From: Solirubrobacteraceae bacterium
GTDB lineage: Bacteria > Actinomycetota > Thermoleophilia > Solirubrobacterales > Solirubrobacteraceae
NCBI GenBank assembly: GCA_030681525.1
Contig: JAUXSD010000216.1
Span: forward strand, 1-64,000
DNA length: 64,000 nucleotides
Reading direction: 5' to 3'
Shown piece by piece: positions 8,546 to 16,086 of this stretch (positions are counted from its first letter, which is position 1; each line of letters opens with the position of its first letter). The notes beneath the pieces were generated by a model, which made no database searches, was not told the DNA's origin, and saw only the letters and a program-made list of their open reading frames with translations. The translations under genes and the position numbers were made by a program.

Positions 8546-8564
8546 AGGCCGGCGTCAACCGCGC

Positions 8565-8597
8565 GCGCCCCGGCGGGAGGCTTCCTGGCCGGGGCGC
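8565..8597. terminator. Bidirectional terminator between convergent genes
   Basis: GCGCCCCGGC (8565-8574) pairs perfectly with GCCGGGGCGC (8588-8597), and the 13-base interior can pair further (GGAGG with CTTCC). It sits between the exporter (ends 8545) and the STAS gene (ends 8613, opposite strand), where a terminator serving both strands is expected. Confidence 0.6.
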
Positions 8598-8612
8598 TGC
8601 CCGCACAGACTC

Positions 8613-9023
8613 CTAGCGCGGGCTCAGCCGGCGCGTCGAGCGGCCCTGGCGGCGCAGCTGCGCCACGTAGCCCTGAAACGCGATGCTCAGGCGCTGTCGG
8701 TCGACGTCGGCATGCCGCCACACGACACGGCCGCTCGCGGGCTCCGCGAACCGGTCGTCGAGGTCCAGCTGTGCGGACACGCCGCAGACCCCGAGCACGC
8801 GCTGCACGGCCGGGACCCCCGCGATGAGCGAGAAGCGGCGGCCGGCGCTGCGCGCCAGGCGGTCCTCGCCGAGGATCAGGCGGACGCCGCTGCTGTCCAT
8901 GAAGGTCAGCTCGCGCAGGTCGAGCACGACGTGCTCGAATCCCGCGACGCGCAGCTCGTCGAGTTGTGCCTGCAGCGAGGCGGCGCTCGCGACGTCGAGC
9001 TCGCCGCACGGCGCGACGCGCAC
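8613..9023 (-). CDS. STAS-domain protein (anti-sigma factor antagonist type)
   Basis: A STAS-domain protein, 136 residues when read from GTG 9023. The signature is LTFMDSSGVRLILGE with Asp43-Ser44-Ser45-Gly46; Ser44 corresponds to the serine phosphorylated by anti-sigma kinases in SpoIIAA-type antagonists. After the ~95-residue STAS core there is a ~40-residue basic, Arg/Gln-rich tail. The GTG start cuts into the first beta strand. In-frame codons continue upstream to about 9098 and encode a fitting strand (ALHISVHPQRGAVRV), with a strong GAGGGAGG ribosome site at 9107-9114 eight bases before an ATC codon, so the true start may be non-canonical. No anti-sigma kinase or sigma factor is adjacent. 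It probably acts in a partner-switching stress pathway (inference). Confidence 0.75.
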   Translation of the reverse strand: MRVAPCGELDVASAASLQAQLDELRVAGFEHVVLDLRELTFMDSSGVRLILGEDRLARSAGRRFSLIAGVPAVQRVLGVCGVSAQLDLDDRFAEPASGRVVWRHADVDRQRLSIAFQGYVAQLRRQGRSTRRLSPR

Positions 9024-9189
9024 GGCGCCGCGTTGCGGATGGACGCTGATGTGCAGCGCCGACGGGTCATGTCCGGAACGGACGTTGGTGCGGCTGATGG
9101 CGGACGCCTCCCTCGGACAACGATCGGTTGTGAGGGGTATCCGGCGCCCCTTGGTCCGGGACCCGGCGTGCCTTCATCCTTCAGGTGAG

Positions 9190-9214
9190 GCCCTCGCTGG
9201 CTGAAGACGAGGGC
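9190..9214 (-). terminator. Hairpin downstream of the histidine kinase gene
   Basis: GCCCTCG (9190-9196) pairs with CGAGGGC (9208-9214) around an 11-base loop, about 50 bases past the kinase stop codon on the minus strand. It is a plausible end for the four-gene minus-strand transcript. The remainder of 9099-9262 holds the STAS gene leader. Confidence 0.35.
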
Positions 9215-9262
9215 AGCTCATCGAGGCTACCGTCGCCGGGCAGGGGAATGCAAGTCCTTCGA

Positions 9263-10447
9263 CTACGCGGCGGTCGTCGGCAGCCGGAAGCGCACGCAGG
9301 TCCCCCGCTCGGCGTCGGCCAGCCAGATGCGTCCGCCGTGCGCCTCGATGATCGCGCGCGAGATCGCCAGGCCCAGACCCGCGCCGGCGTCGGGCCGGGC
9401 GCCGTCGCCGCCGCCCTGGAAGAACGGCTCGAAGACGCGCTCGCGGTCGTCGCCGGCGATGCCCGGCCCGGTGTCGGCGATCTCGACCTCGATCGCGTCC
9501 TCGGTCGCCGGCGCAGCCCGGACGACGACGCTGCCGTCGGCGGGTGTGTGGCGGATCGCGTTCTGGATGAGGTTGAACAGCACGCGCTGGATCTGCTCCG
9601 GGTTGGCCCGCGTGGCGGCGAGCCGCGGCGCGAGCTCGGCCCGCACCGCGACCGCGCCGGCCTCGGCGTGCGGCCGCATCGCTTCGATCGTCTCCTGCAC
9701 GAGCTCGCCGAGCATGACGTGCTCCATCGACCAGCGGATGTCGCCGGCCTCCAGCCGCGACAGCTCGAAGAGATCCTCGATCAGGCTGCTCAGGGCGTGC
9801 ACGTTGGTGGAGATCCGCCGCAGGTAGTCGCGACGCGTCGCCGGGTCGGTCACGAGGTCGTCGTCGATCGCGTCGACGAGCAGCCGCAACGAGGTCAGCG
9901 GCGTGCGCAGGTCGTGCGAGACCGAGGCGATCAGGCCGCGGCGCGCGCGCTCCTCCGACGCCAGCCGCGCGACCATCGCGTCGACGTCGGCACCCAGCCG
10001 CGCGAGCTCGTCCTGCCCGGCGAGCTCGGTCGCCACGTCCCGCCGGCCCTGCCCGACGGCGGCGAGCGTCCTGCGCACGGCGTCGACGTCGGCGAGCGCG
10101 CGGCGGCCGAGCAGCCGCCCCGTCCACAGCGCGAGCGCGCCGGCGAAGGCGGCCACGATCACCGTGAAGAACGCGTCGTGGGCCGAGACGAACATGAGCT
10201 CGACGAAGACGCCGACGGCGATCGCCAGCTGCGCGGCGGCGACGGCGGCCAGCAGCGCGAACTGGCGCCGCAGCCCGCCGATCCGCGATCGGGCACCCAG
10301 GATCGCGTGGGCGGCGAGCACCGTGGCGCAGCCGAGCGCAACGAGGATCAGCAGCGTCGTGACGCCCGCCGAGGCGCCGTAGACGGCGGCGGTGAGGCCG
10401 GCGGCGACGGCCGCCGCCACAACCGCGAAGGCGAGGCCGCGCATCAT
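9263..10447 (-). CDS. Sensor histidine kinase
   Basis: A 394-residue membrane sensor kinase. Four hydrophobic helices occupy about residues 5-112 with almost no extracellular loop, so it may sense the membrane or an intramembrane partner. A HAMP-like segment (about 115-165) leads to the dimerisation/phosphoacceptor box SVSHDLRTPLTSLR. The HATPase_c domain has N-box FNLIQNAIRHT, G1 IADTGPGI, F-box FEPFFQGGG and G2 GAGLGLAIS, so all catalytic boxes are intact. Its ATG at 10447 overlaps the TGA of the response regulator (ATGA), which shows translational coupling and identifies the regulator as its partner. Confidence 0.9.
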   Translation of the reverse strand: MMRGLAFAVVAAAVAAGLTAAVYGASAGVTTLLILVALGCATVLAAHAILGARSRIGGLRRQFALLAAVAAAQLAIAVGVFVELMFVSAHDAFFTVIVAAFAGALALWTGRLLGRRALADVDAVRRTLAAVGQGRRDVATELAGQDELARLGADVDAMVARLASEERARRGLIASVSHDLRTPLTSLRLLVDAIDDDLVTDPATRRDYLRRISTNVHALSSLIEDLFELSRLEAGDIRWSMEHVMLGELVQETIEAMRPHAEAGAVAVRAELAPRLAATRANPEQIQRVLFNLIQNAIRHTPADGSVVVRAAPATEDAIEVEIADTGPGIAGDDRERVFEPFFQGGGDGARPDAGAGLGLAISRAIIEAHGGRIWLADAERGTCVRFRLPTTAA

Positions 10448-11148
10448 GGCGAGAACCGGTAGCCGACGCCCCAGACCGTGTCGATGTAGCGCGGCACCGC
10501 CGGGTCGGGCTCGATCTTCGCGCGCAGGCGGCGGATGTGGACCGTCACGGTCGACGTGTCGGTGTAGAACGAGTAGCGCCAGACGCGGTCCATGAGCTGA
10601 TTGCGGGTGAACGCCTGGCCGGGGTGGCGGGCGAGGAACGCCAGCAGCTCGTACTCGCGCTGGGTGAGCGCCACCTCCTGCTTCTCGACCGTGACGCGGC
10701 GGGCGGCCGGGTCGATCACGAGCTCGCCGAAGCGCAGCGGCGGCTCCAGGTCGGGGGTGGTGTCCAGGCGGCGCAGCACCGCGTCGACGCGCGCGACGAG
10801 CTCGGCCGGCGAGAACGGCTTGACGACGTAGTCGTCGGCGCCCAGGCGCAGGCCGATGACGCGGTCGGACTCCTCGCCGCGCGCGGTCAGCAGGATGATC
10901 GCCGTGTGGTCGTGATCGCGCTCGCGCACGCGGCGCATGACCTCCAGCCCGTCGATGCCGGGCAGCATGAGGTCGAGCACGATGAGGTCCGGCGCGTGCT
11001 GCGCGACCGCGCGCATCGCCGCGTGGCCGTCGTCGGCGACCCGCGTCCGGTAGCCGGCGCGCTCGAGGTAGCGGCACAGCACCTCGGAGATCGTCGGCTC
11101 GTCGTCGACGACGAGGATGTTGCCGCGTGCGTGCTCGGCGGTCGCCAT
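10444..11148 (-). CDS. OmpR/PhoB-family response regulator
   Basis: A 234-residue two-component regulator. The N-terminal receiver begins NILVVDDEP, with the phosphoacceptor Asp in LIVLDLMLPGIDG and the Lys in DDYVVKPFSP. The C-terminal winged helix is of the OmpR type (LTQREYELLAFLARHPGQAF, then YIDTVWGVGYRF). It is phosphorylated by the kinase it overlaps. ATG 11148 gives the usual short lead before the receiver. An alternative ATG at 11208 overlaps the epimerase TGA (ATGA) and would add 20 residues, so both starts are possible. The chain epimerase-regulator-kinase implies cotranscription with sugar-modification genes. Confidence 0.9.
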   Translation of the reverse strand: MATAEHARGNILVVDDEPTISEVLCRYLERAGYRTRVADDGHAAMRAVAQHAPDLIVLDLMLPGIDGLEVMRRVRERDHDHTAIILLTARGEESDRVIGLRLGADDYVVKPFSPAELVARVDAVLRRLDTTPDLEPPLRFGELVIDPAARRVTVEKQEVALTQREYELLAFLARHPGQAFTRNQLMDRVWRYSFYTDTSTVTVHIRRLRAKIEPDPAVPRYIDTVWGVGYRFSP

Positions 11149-11204
11149 GCCTCGTTTCAGTGTCGCAGCGCGGGGCGCCCGCGTTACGGGCCGGGCCGCC
11201 TCGT

Positions 11205-12275
11205 TCATCCTCTGTTCACTCCCGACGGCGCGCGCAGCGCCGCCGCTGCGAACTGCGTCATCCCGGCCTCGAACGCCACCTCCGCGCGGAAGCCCAGCCG
11301 CTGCGCGGCGAGCTCGGCGCCGGCGAAGACGTGGCGCACGTCGCCGAGGCGGTACTCCCCCGTCGTCAGCGGCGCCGGCGCCCCGGCGTGGGCGGCGTGC
11401 AGCGCCGCCGCCATCTCGCCGATCGTGTGCGGCCTGCCGCTGGCGACGTTGAAGGCGCCCGGCACCGGCTCGGGGACGGTGAGCGCGAGCACGTTCGCGC
11501 GGGCCACGTCGCGCACGTGGACGAAGTCGCGCAGCTGGCGGCCGTCCTCGAAGACGCGCGGCGCCCGGCCGCCGGCCAGGGCGCTGGCGAAGATCGACGC
11601 CACGCCGGCGTAGGGCGTGTCGCGCGGCATCCGCGGGCCGTAGACGTTGTGGTAGCGCAGCGCCGTCACCGGCACGCCGGTCTCGCGGCCGAAGGCGGCC
11701 GCCAGGTGCTCCTGGTGGAGCTTCGTCGCCGCGTAGACGTTGCGCGGGTCGGCCGGCGCGTCCTCGGGGATGCTGCGCGGCGCCAGCGCCGCGCAGCAGG
11801 CCGGACAGGGGGGCTCGAAGCGGCCCGCCGCGAGGTCGGCCTGCCGGCGCGGACGGGGCCGGACGAGGCCGTGCTCGGCGCAGGCGTAGCGGCCCTCGCC
11901 GTAGACGACCATGCTCGAGGCGAGCACGAGGCGGCCGGCGAAGCGCGCGCGGGCCAGCTCGCGCAGCAGGACGGCGGTGCCGAGGCCGTTGTGGGCGGCG
12001 TAGTCGGCGATGTCGCCGATGTCGCTGCCCAGGCCGACCATCGCCGCCTGGTGGCAGACGTGGTCGATCCCGTCGAGCGCCGCGGCCACCGTGGCGCCGT
12101 CGCGGACGTCGCCGTGCACGAACTCCGCGGTGGCGTCGAGGTAGTCCGGGCGCGCCGCGTGCGCGGCGGGGTGCAGCACGTCGAGGATCCGCACGTCGTG
12201 GCCGCCCGCGAGCAGCGCGTCGGCGATGTGCGAGCCGATGAACCCCGCGCCGCCGGTGACGAGCACGCGGCTCAT
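11205..12275 (-). CDS. NAD-dependent nucleotide-sugar epimerase (dTDP-L-rhamnose 4-epimerase-like)
   Basis: A 356-residue extended SDR enzyme. It has the Rossmann motif TGGAGFIGSHIAD at the N-terminus, NAD-contact DVRD, catalytic SSMVVYG, and YAATK (Tyr-x3-Lys). An insert before YAATK carries a CPACC cysteine cluster, as I recall from dTDP-L-rhamnose 4-epimerase (6-deoxy-L-talose route) relatives; that assignment is from memory of the subfamily. It interconverts activated sugars for surface glycans. ATG 12275 starts directly at the Rossmann strand. It sits 10 bases downstream of the membrane glycosyltransferase gene and overlaps a possible start of the response regulator, so the four minus-strand genes likely form one operon. 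Confidence 0.82.
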   Translation of the reverse strand: MSRVLVTGGAGFIGSHIADALLAGGHDVRILDVLHPAAHAARPDYLDATAEFVHGDVRDGATVAAALDGIDHVCHQAAMVGLGSDIGDIADYAAHNGLGTAVLLRELARARFAGRLVLASSMVVYGEGRYACAEHGLVRPRPRRQADLAAGRFEPPCPACCAALAPRSIPEDAPADPRNVYAATKLHQEHLAAAFGRETGVPVTALRYHNVYGPRMPRDTPYAGVASIFASALAGGRAPRVFEDGRQLRDFVHVRDVARANVLALTVPEPVPGAFNVASGRPHTIGEMAAALHAAHAGAPAPLTTGEYRLGDVRHVFAGAELAAQRLGFRAEVAFEAGMTQFAAAALRAPSGVNRG

Positions 12276-12285
12276 CGCGCGCGCC

Positions 12286-13611
12286 TCACCACGGCGAGCG
12301 CACCGTGAGCGCCAGCACGAGGGCCAGCCCGATCTGCGCGGCCAGCCAGCGGCGCGAGCCGCCCAGCGCCGCGGTCGCCACGAGCAGCCACGGCACGAAC
12401 GGCAGCCAGATGCGCTCGGTCTCGCCCTTGGACATGCCCGACAGGTTCGCCGCCGCGAGCGCGACGAGCGTGCCGCCGACGAGCAGCCAGGCGCCGCGGT
12501 CGCGCAGGCGCGCCAGGCCGGCGGCGGCCGCCGGCCCCGCCGCGAGCGCGAACGCCGCCGGCGAGATGACGAGAAACTCCGCGTACGGCCGGCGCCGCGA
12601 GACGCCGGCGAGGTACTGCTCGCGCGTCGCCGCCAGCCCCTCGAGCCAGTTGAAGCGCAGCGCCAGGAACGCCCCGAGGACGGCGGCGACGCCGGCGCCC
12701 GCCCAGGCGACGGCCGCCGGGCGGCGCCGGCCGGCGGCGATCGCGATCACGACCGCGCCGAGCACCGCGATGCCGTAGCTGAGCATGAGCGCGGCGCCGA
12801 GCACGAGCCCGGCGGCGAGCGCCATCAGCGCGGCGCGGCGCCCGCGCGGCGTGACGCAGGCGAGCGCGAACAGCGCGATCGCCGCGGCGGCGACCCCGGC
12901 GTAGAGCGCGTCGAGCGACGTCGCCATCCAGACCGCGGCCGGCGTGAAGACGACAAACGGCGCGACGGCGCGGGCGCGCGCCTCGCCGGCCAGCGCGCGC
13001 ACGGCGACGAGCACCGCGGGCGCCGTGAGCGCGCCGCAGGCGAGCGCCAGCGCCGCGGCGAAGGTGGCGCCGCCGAGCCCGACCGCGTCCATCGCCCACA
13101 GCGCCAGCACGCCGCCGGGCGGGTGGCCCTGGACGTGCGTGGGGTAGCTCGCGAGGACGTCGCTGAACGATGCGAGAAAGGCGCCCGGCGCGCCGACGAG
13201 CGGGACCGCCGCGAGCGGCTCGTACTCCGTGGCCAGCGGCGCCGTGATCGCGCCGGGCCCGTCGGTCGCCGCGAGCGCGACGGCCCAGGCCGCCGCCGCC
13301 GCCCAGCCGGCCGCCAGCAGCGCGGGCCAGCGCAGGCGCTGCGCCAGCGCCGGCGCCCACGCCACCGCCGCGGCGGCCAGGACGAGCGCCGGCAGCGCCT
13401 GCGCGGTGAGGCGCACGTCGAAGCTGCCGACGAGCGGCGGCGCCCCGATGTGGACGAGCGGCTGGCGCGCGACGAGCGCGGCGCCGAGCAGGTGGCCGGC
13501 CACGATGAGCAGCAGCCAGGCCGCCGCCGCGGGCGCGACCGGCCGCGCAACCGCGTCTCCCGCGCGGACGCTCGCCGGGCGCCGGCCGGCGGGCCTCATC
13601 ACGACCTCCAT
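12286..13611 (-). CDS. GT-C-like integral membrane glycosyltransferase (putative)
   Basis: A 441-residue, extremely Ala-rich membrane protein with about 11-12 hydrophobic helices. The first large extracellular loop, after an acidic TEYEPLAAVP stretch, contains YPTHVQGHPPGG. This resembles the conserved loop of polyprenyl-phosphate-dependent GT-C enzymes, which transfer sugars at the outer face of the membrane. Another loop has EGLAATREQYLAGVSRRRPY. The stop is 10 bases before the epimerase start, which supports a role in the same glycan pathway. The exact acceptor and donor cannot be told. The start could be ATG 13611 or ATG 13599, since MEVVM has two Met. Confidence 0.65.
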   Translation of the reverse strand: MEVVMRPAGRRPASVRAGDAVARPVAPAAAAWLLLIVAGHLLGAALVARQPLVHIGAPPLVGSFDVRLTAQALPALVLAAAAVAWAPALAQRLRWPALLAAGWAAAAAWAVALAATDGPGAITAPLATEYEPLAAVPLVGAPGAFLASFSDVLASYPTHVQGHPPGGVLALWAMDAVGLGGATFAAALALACGALTAPAVLVAVRALAGEARARAVAPFVVFTPAAVWMATSLDALYAGVAAAAIALFALACVTPRGRRAALMALAAGLVLGAALMLSYGIAVLGAVVIAIAAGRRRPAAVAWAGAGVAAVLGAFLALRFNWLEGLAATREQYLAGVSRRRPYAEFLVISPAAFALAAGPAAAAGLARLRDRGAWLLVGGTLVALAAANLSGMSKGETERIWLPFVPWLLVATAALGGSRRWLAAQIGLALVLALTVRSPW

Positions 13612-13714
13612 GGTCTCGAGGCTACGGCCGCGACGAGGCGATGCAAGGGTCGCGGGGACGGTGTTTCGCGGTTCGTAATCGAGTCCGGGAGCGGCGGTTC
13701 ATAGGGTCGCGGGC
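13612..13714. promoter_or_regulatory. Divergent promoter region
   Basis: A 103-base gap between the divergent starts at 13611 (minus) and 13715 (plus). It holds an 11-base direct repeat AGGGTCGCGGG at 13646-13656 and 13703-13713. It must contain promoters for both transcription units, but no convincing -10/-35 pair was identified. Confidence 0.3.
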
Positions 13715-14356
13715 ATGCCGACCGTGGTGCTCCCCGTGCTCGACGAGGCGCAGGCGTTGCCCTGGGTGCTGTCACGCATGCCGGCCGGCTACACCCCGAT
13801 CGTCGTCGACAACGGCTCGACCGACGGCTCCGCGCAGATCGCCGCCGGTCTCGGCGCGCGGGTCGTGGCCGAGCCGCGGCGCGGCTTCGGCGCCGCCTGC
13901 TACGCCGGCCTGCTCGCCGCCACCGAGGCCGTCGTGTGCTTCATGGACTGCGACGCGTCGCTGGACCCCCGCGACCTGCCCCGCGTGGCGGATCCCGTAC
14001 GGGCCGGCGACGCCGATCTCGTGCTCGGCGCCCGGCTGGCCGAGCGGGGCGCGATGGCGCCGCACGCCCGCCTGGCCAACCGCGCGCTGACGCTCGAGCT
14101 GCGCCGGCGCAGCGGCGTGACGCTGCGCGACCTCGGGCCGATGCGCGCCGCGCGCCGCGACGGGCTGCTCGAGCTGGGCATCGAGGACCGCCGCTTCGGC
14201 TGGCCGCTGGAGATGGTCCTGCGCGCCGCGGCGCAGGGCTGGCGGATCGCCGAGGTCGGCGTCCCGTACCGCGCGCGCAGCGGGCGTTCGAAGGTGACCG
14301 GGACCGTGCGCGGCACGGTGCGCGCGGTGCGTGACATGGCGGGCGTGCTGGGCTGA
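13715..14356 (+). CDS. Family 2 glycosyltransferase (dolichol-phosphate sugar synthase-like)
   Basis: A 213-residue soluble GT-A enzyme. The N-terminus is VVLPVLDEAQAL, followed by the nucleotide-binding VVDNGSTDGSA, the GFGAACYAGL loop, and the metal-binding DCDASLDP (in place of the usual DxD). A basic KVTG region near the C-terminus suits membrane or lipid-phosphate contact. Such proteins transfer a sugar from a nucleotide donor, often to polyprenyl phosphate, feeding GT-C enzymes such as the one encoded divergently at 12286-13611. The stop lies 2 bases before the DUF2064 gene, and the three plus-strand genes form a tight operon. Confidence 0.82.
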   Translation: MPTVVLPVLDEAQALPWVLSRMPAGYTPIVVDNGSTDGSAQIAAGLGARVVAEPRRGFGAACYAGLLAATEAVVCFMDCDASLDPRDLPRVADPVRAGDADLVLGARLAERGAMAPHARLANRALTLELRRRSGVTLRDLGPMRAARRDGLLELGIEDRRFGWPLEMVLRAAAQGWRIAEVGVPYRARSGRSKVTGTVRGTVRAVRDMAGVLG

Positions 14357-14358
14357 GC

Positions 14359-14994
14359 GTGACCGCGATCGCCGTCATCGCCAAGGCCCCGGTCGCGGGG
14401 CGCAGCAAGACGCGGCTGACCCCGCCCTGCACCCCCGAGCAGGCGGCGGCGCTCGCGGCCGCGGCGCTCGCCGACACGCTCGCGGCGGTCGCCGCGACAC
14501 CGGCGGCGCGCCGCGTCGTGGTGCTCGACGGCGCCCCCGGCGCATGGCTGCCCGACGGATTCGAGGTCATCGCGCAGCGCGGCGCGGGCCTCGCCGAGCG
14601 GCTGGCGGCGGCCTTCGCCGACATCGGCGCGCCGGCGCTCGTCGTCGGGATGGACACGCCGCAGCTCACCCCGCGGCGGCTCGCCCACGCGCTGACCCGG
14701 CTCGACCGCTCCGACGCCGTCCTCGGCCCCGCCCCCGACGGCGGCTACTGGGCGATCGGCCTGCGCGCCGCCGACGCCGCGGTGTTCGCCGGCGTTCCGA
14801 TGAGCCACCCGCAGACGTGCGCCGTGCAGCGGGCGCGCCTGCACGCGCTCGGTCTGAGCGTCCGCGAGCTGCCGGCGCTGCGCGACGTCGACGACATCGA
14901 CGACGCGCGCGCGGTCGCGGCGACCGCACCGCACACGCGCTTCGCCCGCACGCTCGCCGCCCTGCGGCTGCCCGCCGAGGCCGTCGCCGCATGA
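14359..14994 (+). CDS. DUF2064/TIGR04282 family nucleotide-diphospho-sugar transferase
   Basis: A 211-residue GT-A-like protein starting at GTG 14359. The family signature is visible: VIAKAPVAGRSKTRLTP near the N-terminus, VVGMDTPQLTP in the centre and LGPAPDGGYWAIGL further on. In some organisms members act in arsenosugar biosynthesis; elsewhere they accompany small glycosyltransferase/methyltransferase clusters of unknown product, as here (GT2 upstream, methyltransferase overlapping downstream by ATGA at 14991). The C-terminus has DVDDIDDAR, typical of the family. The substrate is unknown; no arsenic genes are in view. Confidence 0.82.
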   Translation: MTAIAVIAKAPVAGRSKTRLTPPCTPEQAAALAAAALADTLAAVAATPAARRVVVLDGAPGAWLPDGFEVIAQRGAGLAERLAAAFADIGAPALVVGMDTPQLTPRRLAHALTRLDRSDAVLGPAPDGGYWAIGLRAADAAVFAGVPMSHPQTCAVQRARLHALGLSVRELPALRDVDDIDDARAVAATAPHTRFARTLAALRLPAEAVAA

Positions 14995-15632
14995 CGCCCA
15001 CGGCGGCCGACCTCTACGCCCTCGCGCTGACCGGCGACGACGCGCCGCGGCTACGCGCGCGCCGCCCCGACGGAACGGCGCTGCGGCTCGCCCTGGACCG
15101 CTGGCTCGGGCCGCTGACGACCGCCGATGCCGCGGTCCTGGACCGCGCGAGCGCGCCGGTGCTCGACGTCGGCTGCGGTCCCGGCCGGCACGTCCTCGCG
15201 CTCGCGCGCCGCGGCCGCCTCGCGCTCGGCGTCGACATCGCTCCGGCGGCGGTGCGCGTCGCACGCATGCGCGGCGCGGCCGCGATCGAGGGGTCGGTCT
15301 TCGACCGCGTGCCCGGGGCGGGCACCTGGGGCAGCGCGCTGCTGCTCGACGGCAACATCGGGATCGGCGGCGCGCCGCAGGCGCTGCTCGCACGGCTGGG
15401 CGAGCTTCTGCGGCCCGCCGGCGAGGTGCTCGTCGAGCTCGCCCCGCCCGGCGTCGCGGTCACGAGCGAGCGCATCCGTCTGGAGCTCGGCGCACTGCAC
15501 AGCCGGCCGTTCGCCTGGGCCTACGTCGGCGCCGACGCGATCGATGCGCCGGCGCGCGCCGCGGGCTTCGCCGTCGCCGAGCGCTGGCGCGACGAGCGGC
15601 GCTGGTTCGCCCGCCTCGTCGCGGCAGGCTGA
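14991..15632 (+). CDS. Class I SAM-dependent methyltransferase
   Basis: A 213-residue methyltransferase whose ATG overlaps the upstream stop (ATGA). Motif I is VLDVGCGPGRHVLAL (about residues 57-71), motif II region LGVDIAPAAV, and a later LLLDGNIGIGG replaces the more usual DxxxL. An N-terminal helical lid (DLYALALTGDDAPRLRARRPDG) precedes the Rossmann core. Its position as third gene after a GT2 and a DUF2064 transferase suggests it methylates the same product, probably a glycosylated lipid or small molecule (inference). Confidence 0.8.
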   Translation: MTPTAADLYALALTGDDAPRLRARRPDGTALRLALDRWLGPLTTADAAVLDRASAPVLDVGCGPGRHVLALARRGRLALGVDIAPAAVRVARMRGAAAIEGSVFDRVPGAGTWGSALLLDGNIGIGGAPQALLARLGELLRPAGEVLVELAPPGVAVTSERIRLELGALHSRPFAWAYVGADAIDAPARAAGFAVAERWRDERRWFARLVAAG

Positions 15633-15648
15633 CGCGACCGAAGCGCCG

Positions 15649-16086
15649 CTATCGCGACCCTCCCCGGGTCCGCGCGCGGACGGCGTACAGCAGCGCCGAG
15701 CCGGCGAACAGCGCGCCGCAGAGCAGCAGCCAGCGCCCGAGGTAGACGTCCTGCGAGAGCGCCGTGGCGCGCTCGTAGCGGCCGTCGCCCAGACCGAGGA
15801 TCAGCGGCGCGAAGACGAGGAGCGCCAGCCCGGCGAGCAGCGCCGGCACGCGCACGTAGTTGATCGAGGGCCGTGCCCGACGCCCGCGTGCGAGGCGGTC
15901 GAGCGCGGAGTACAGCGGGAAGGCGACGAGGTCGTGCAGGACGAGCGCGCCGGCGGACCACAGCACGACGTTCCAGGGCTGGCCGCCGGCGAAGATCCGC
16001 GTGAACGCATAGGCCGCCAGCGCGAGCGCCGCGACGTGGCTGAGCAGGTGCAGCGGGCCGGCGCCATAGACAGGTCGCAACCTCAT
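15649..16086 (-). CDS. Small four-helix membrane protein linked to the molybdoenzyme fusion
   Basis: A 145-residue protein with four predicted transmembrane helices (about residues 10-30, 38-58, 75-95 and 115-135). A conserved-looking HLLSHVAALALAAYAF begins helix 1 and VLHDLVAFPLYSALDRL ends helix 2. Its ATG at 16086 overlaps the stop of the molybdopterin oxidoreductase fusion (ATGA), so it is translated with it. The His residues in helices 1 and 2 could bind haem or simply be structural; the family is not recognised. It may be a membrane partner of the oxidoreductase. Confidence 0.65.
   Translation of the reverse strand: MRLRPVYGAGPLHLLSHVAALALAAYAFTRIFAGGQPWNVVLWSAGALVLHDLVAFPLYSALDRLARGRRARPSINYVRVPALLAGLALLVFAPLILGLGDGRYERATALSQDVYLGRWLLLCGALFAGSALLYAVRARTRGGSR

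Noticed and set aside
12825-13550. Alternative minus-strand frame inside the membrane glycosyltransferase gene
   Set aside because: Arg/Ser-rich translation, whereas the chosen frame gives a clean multi-helix membrane protein.
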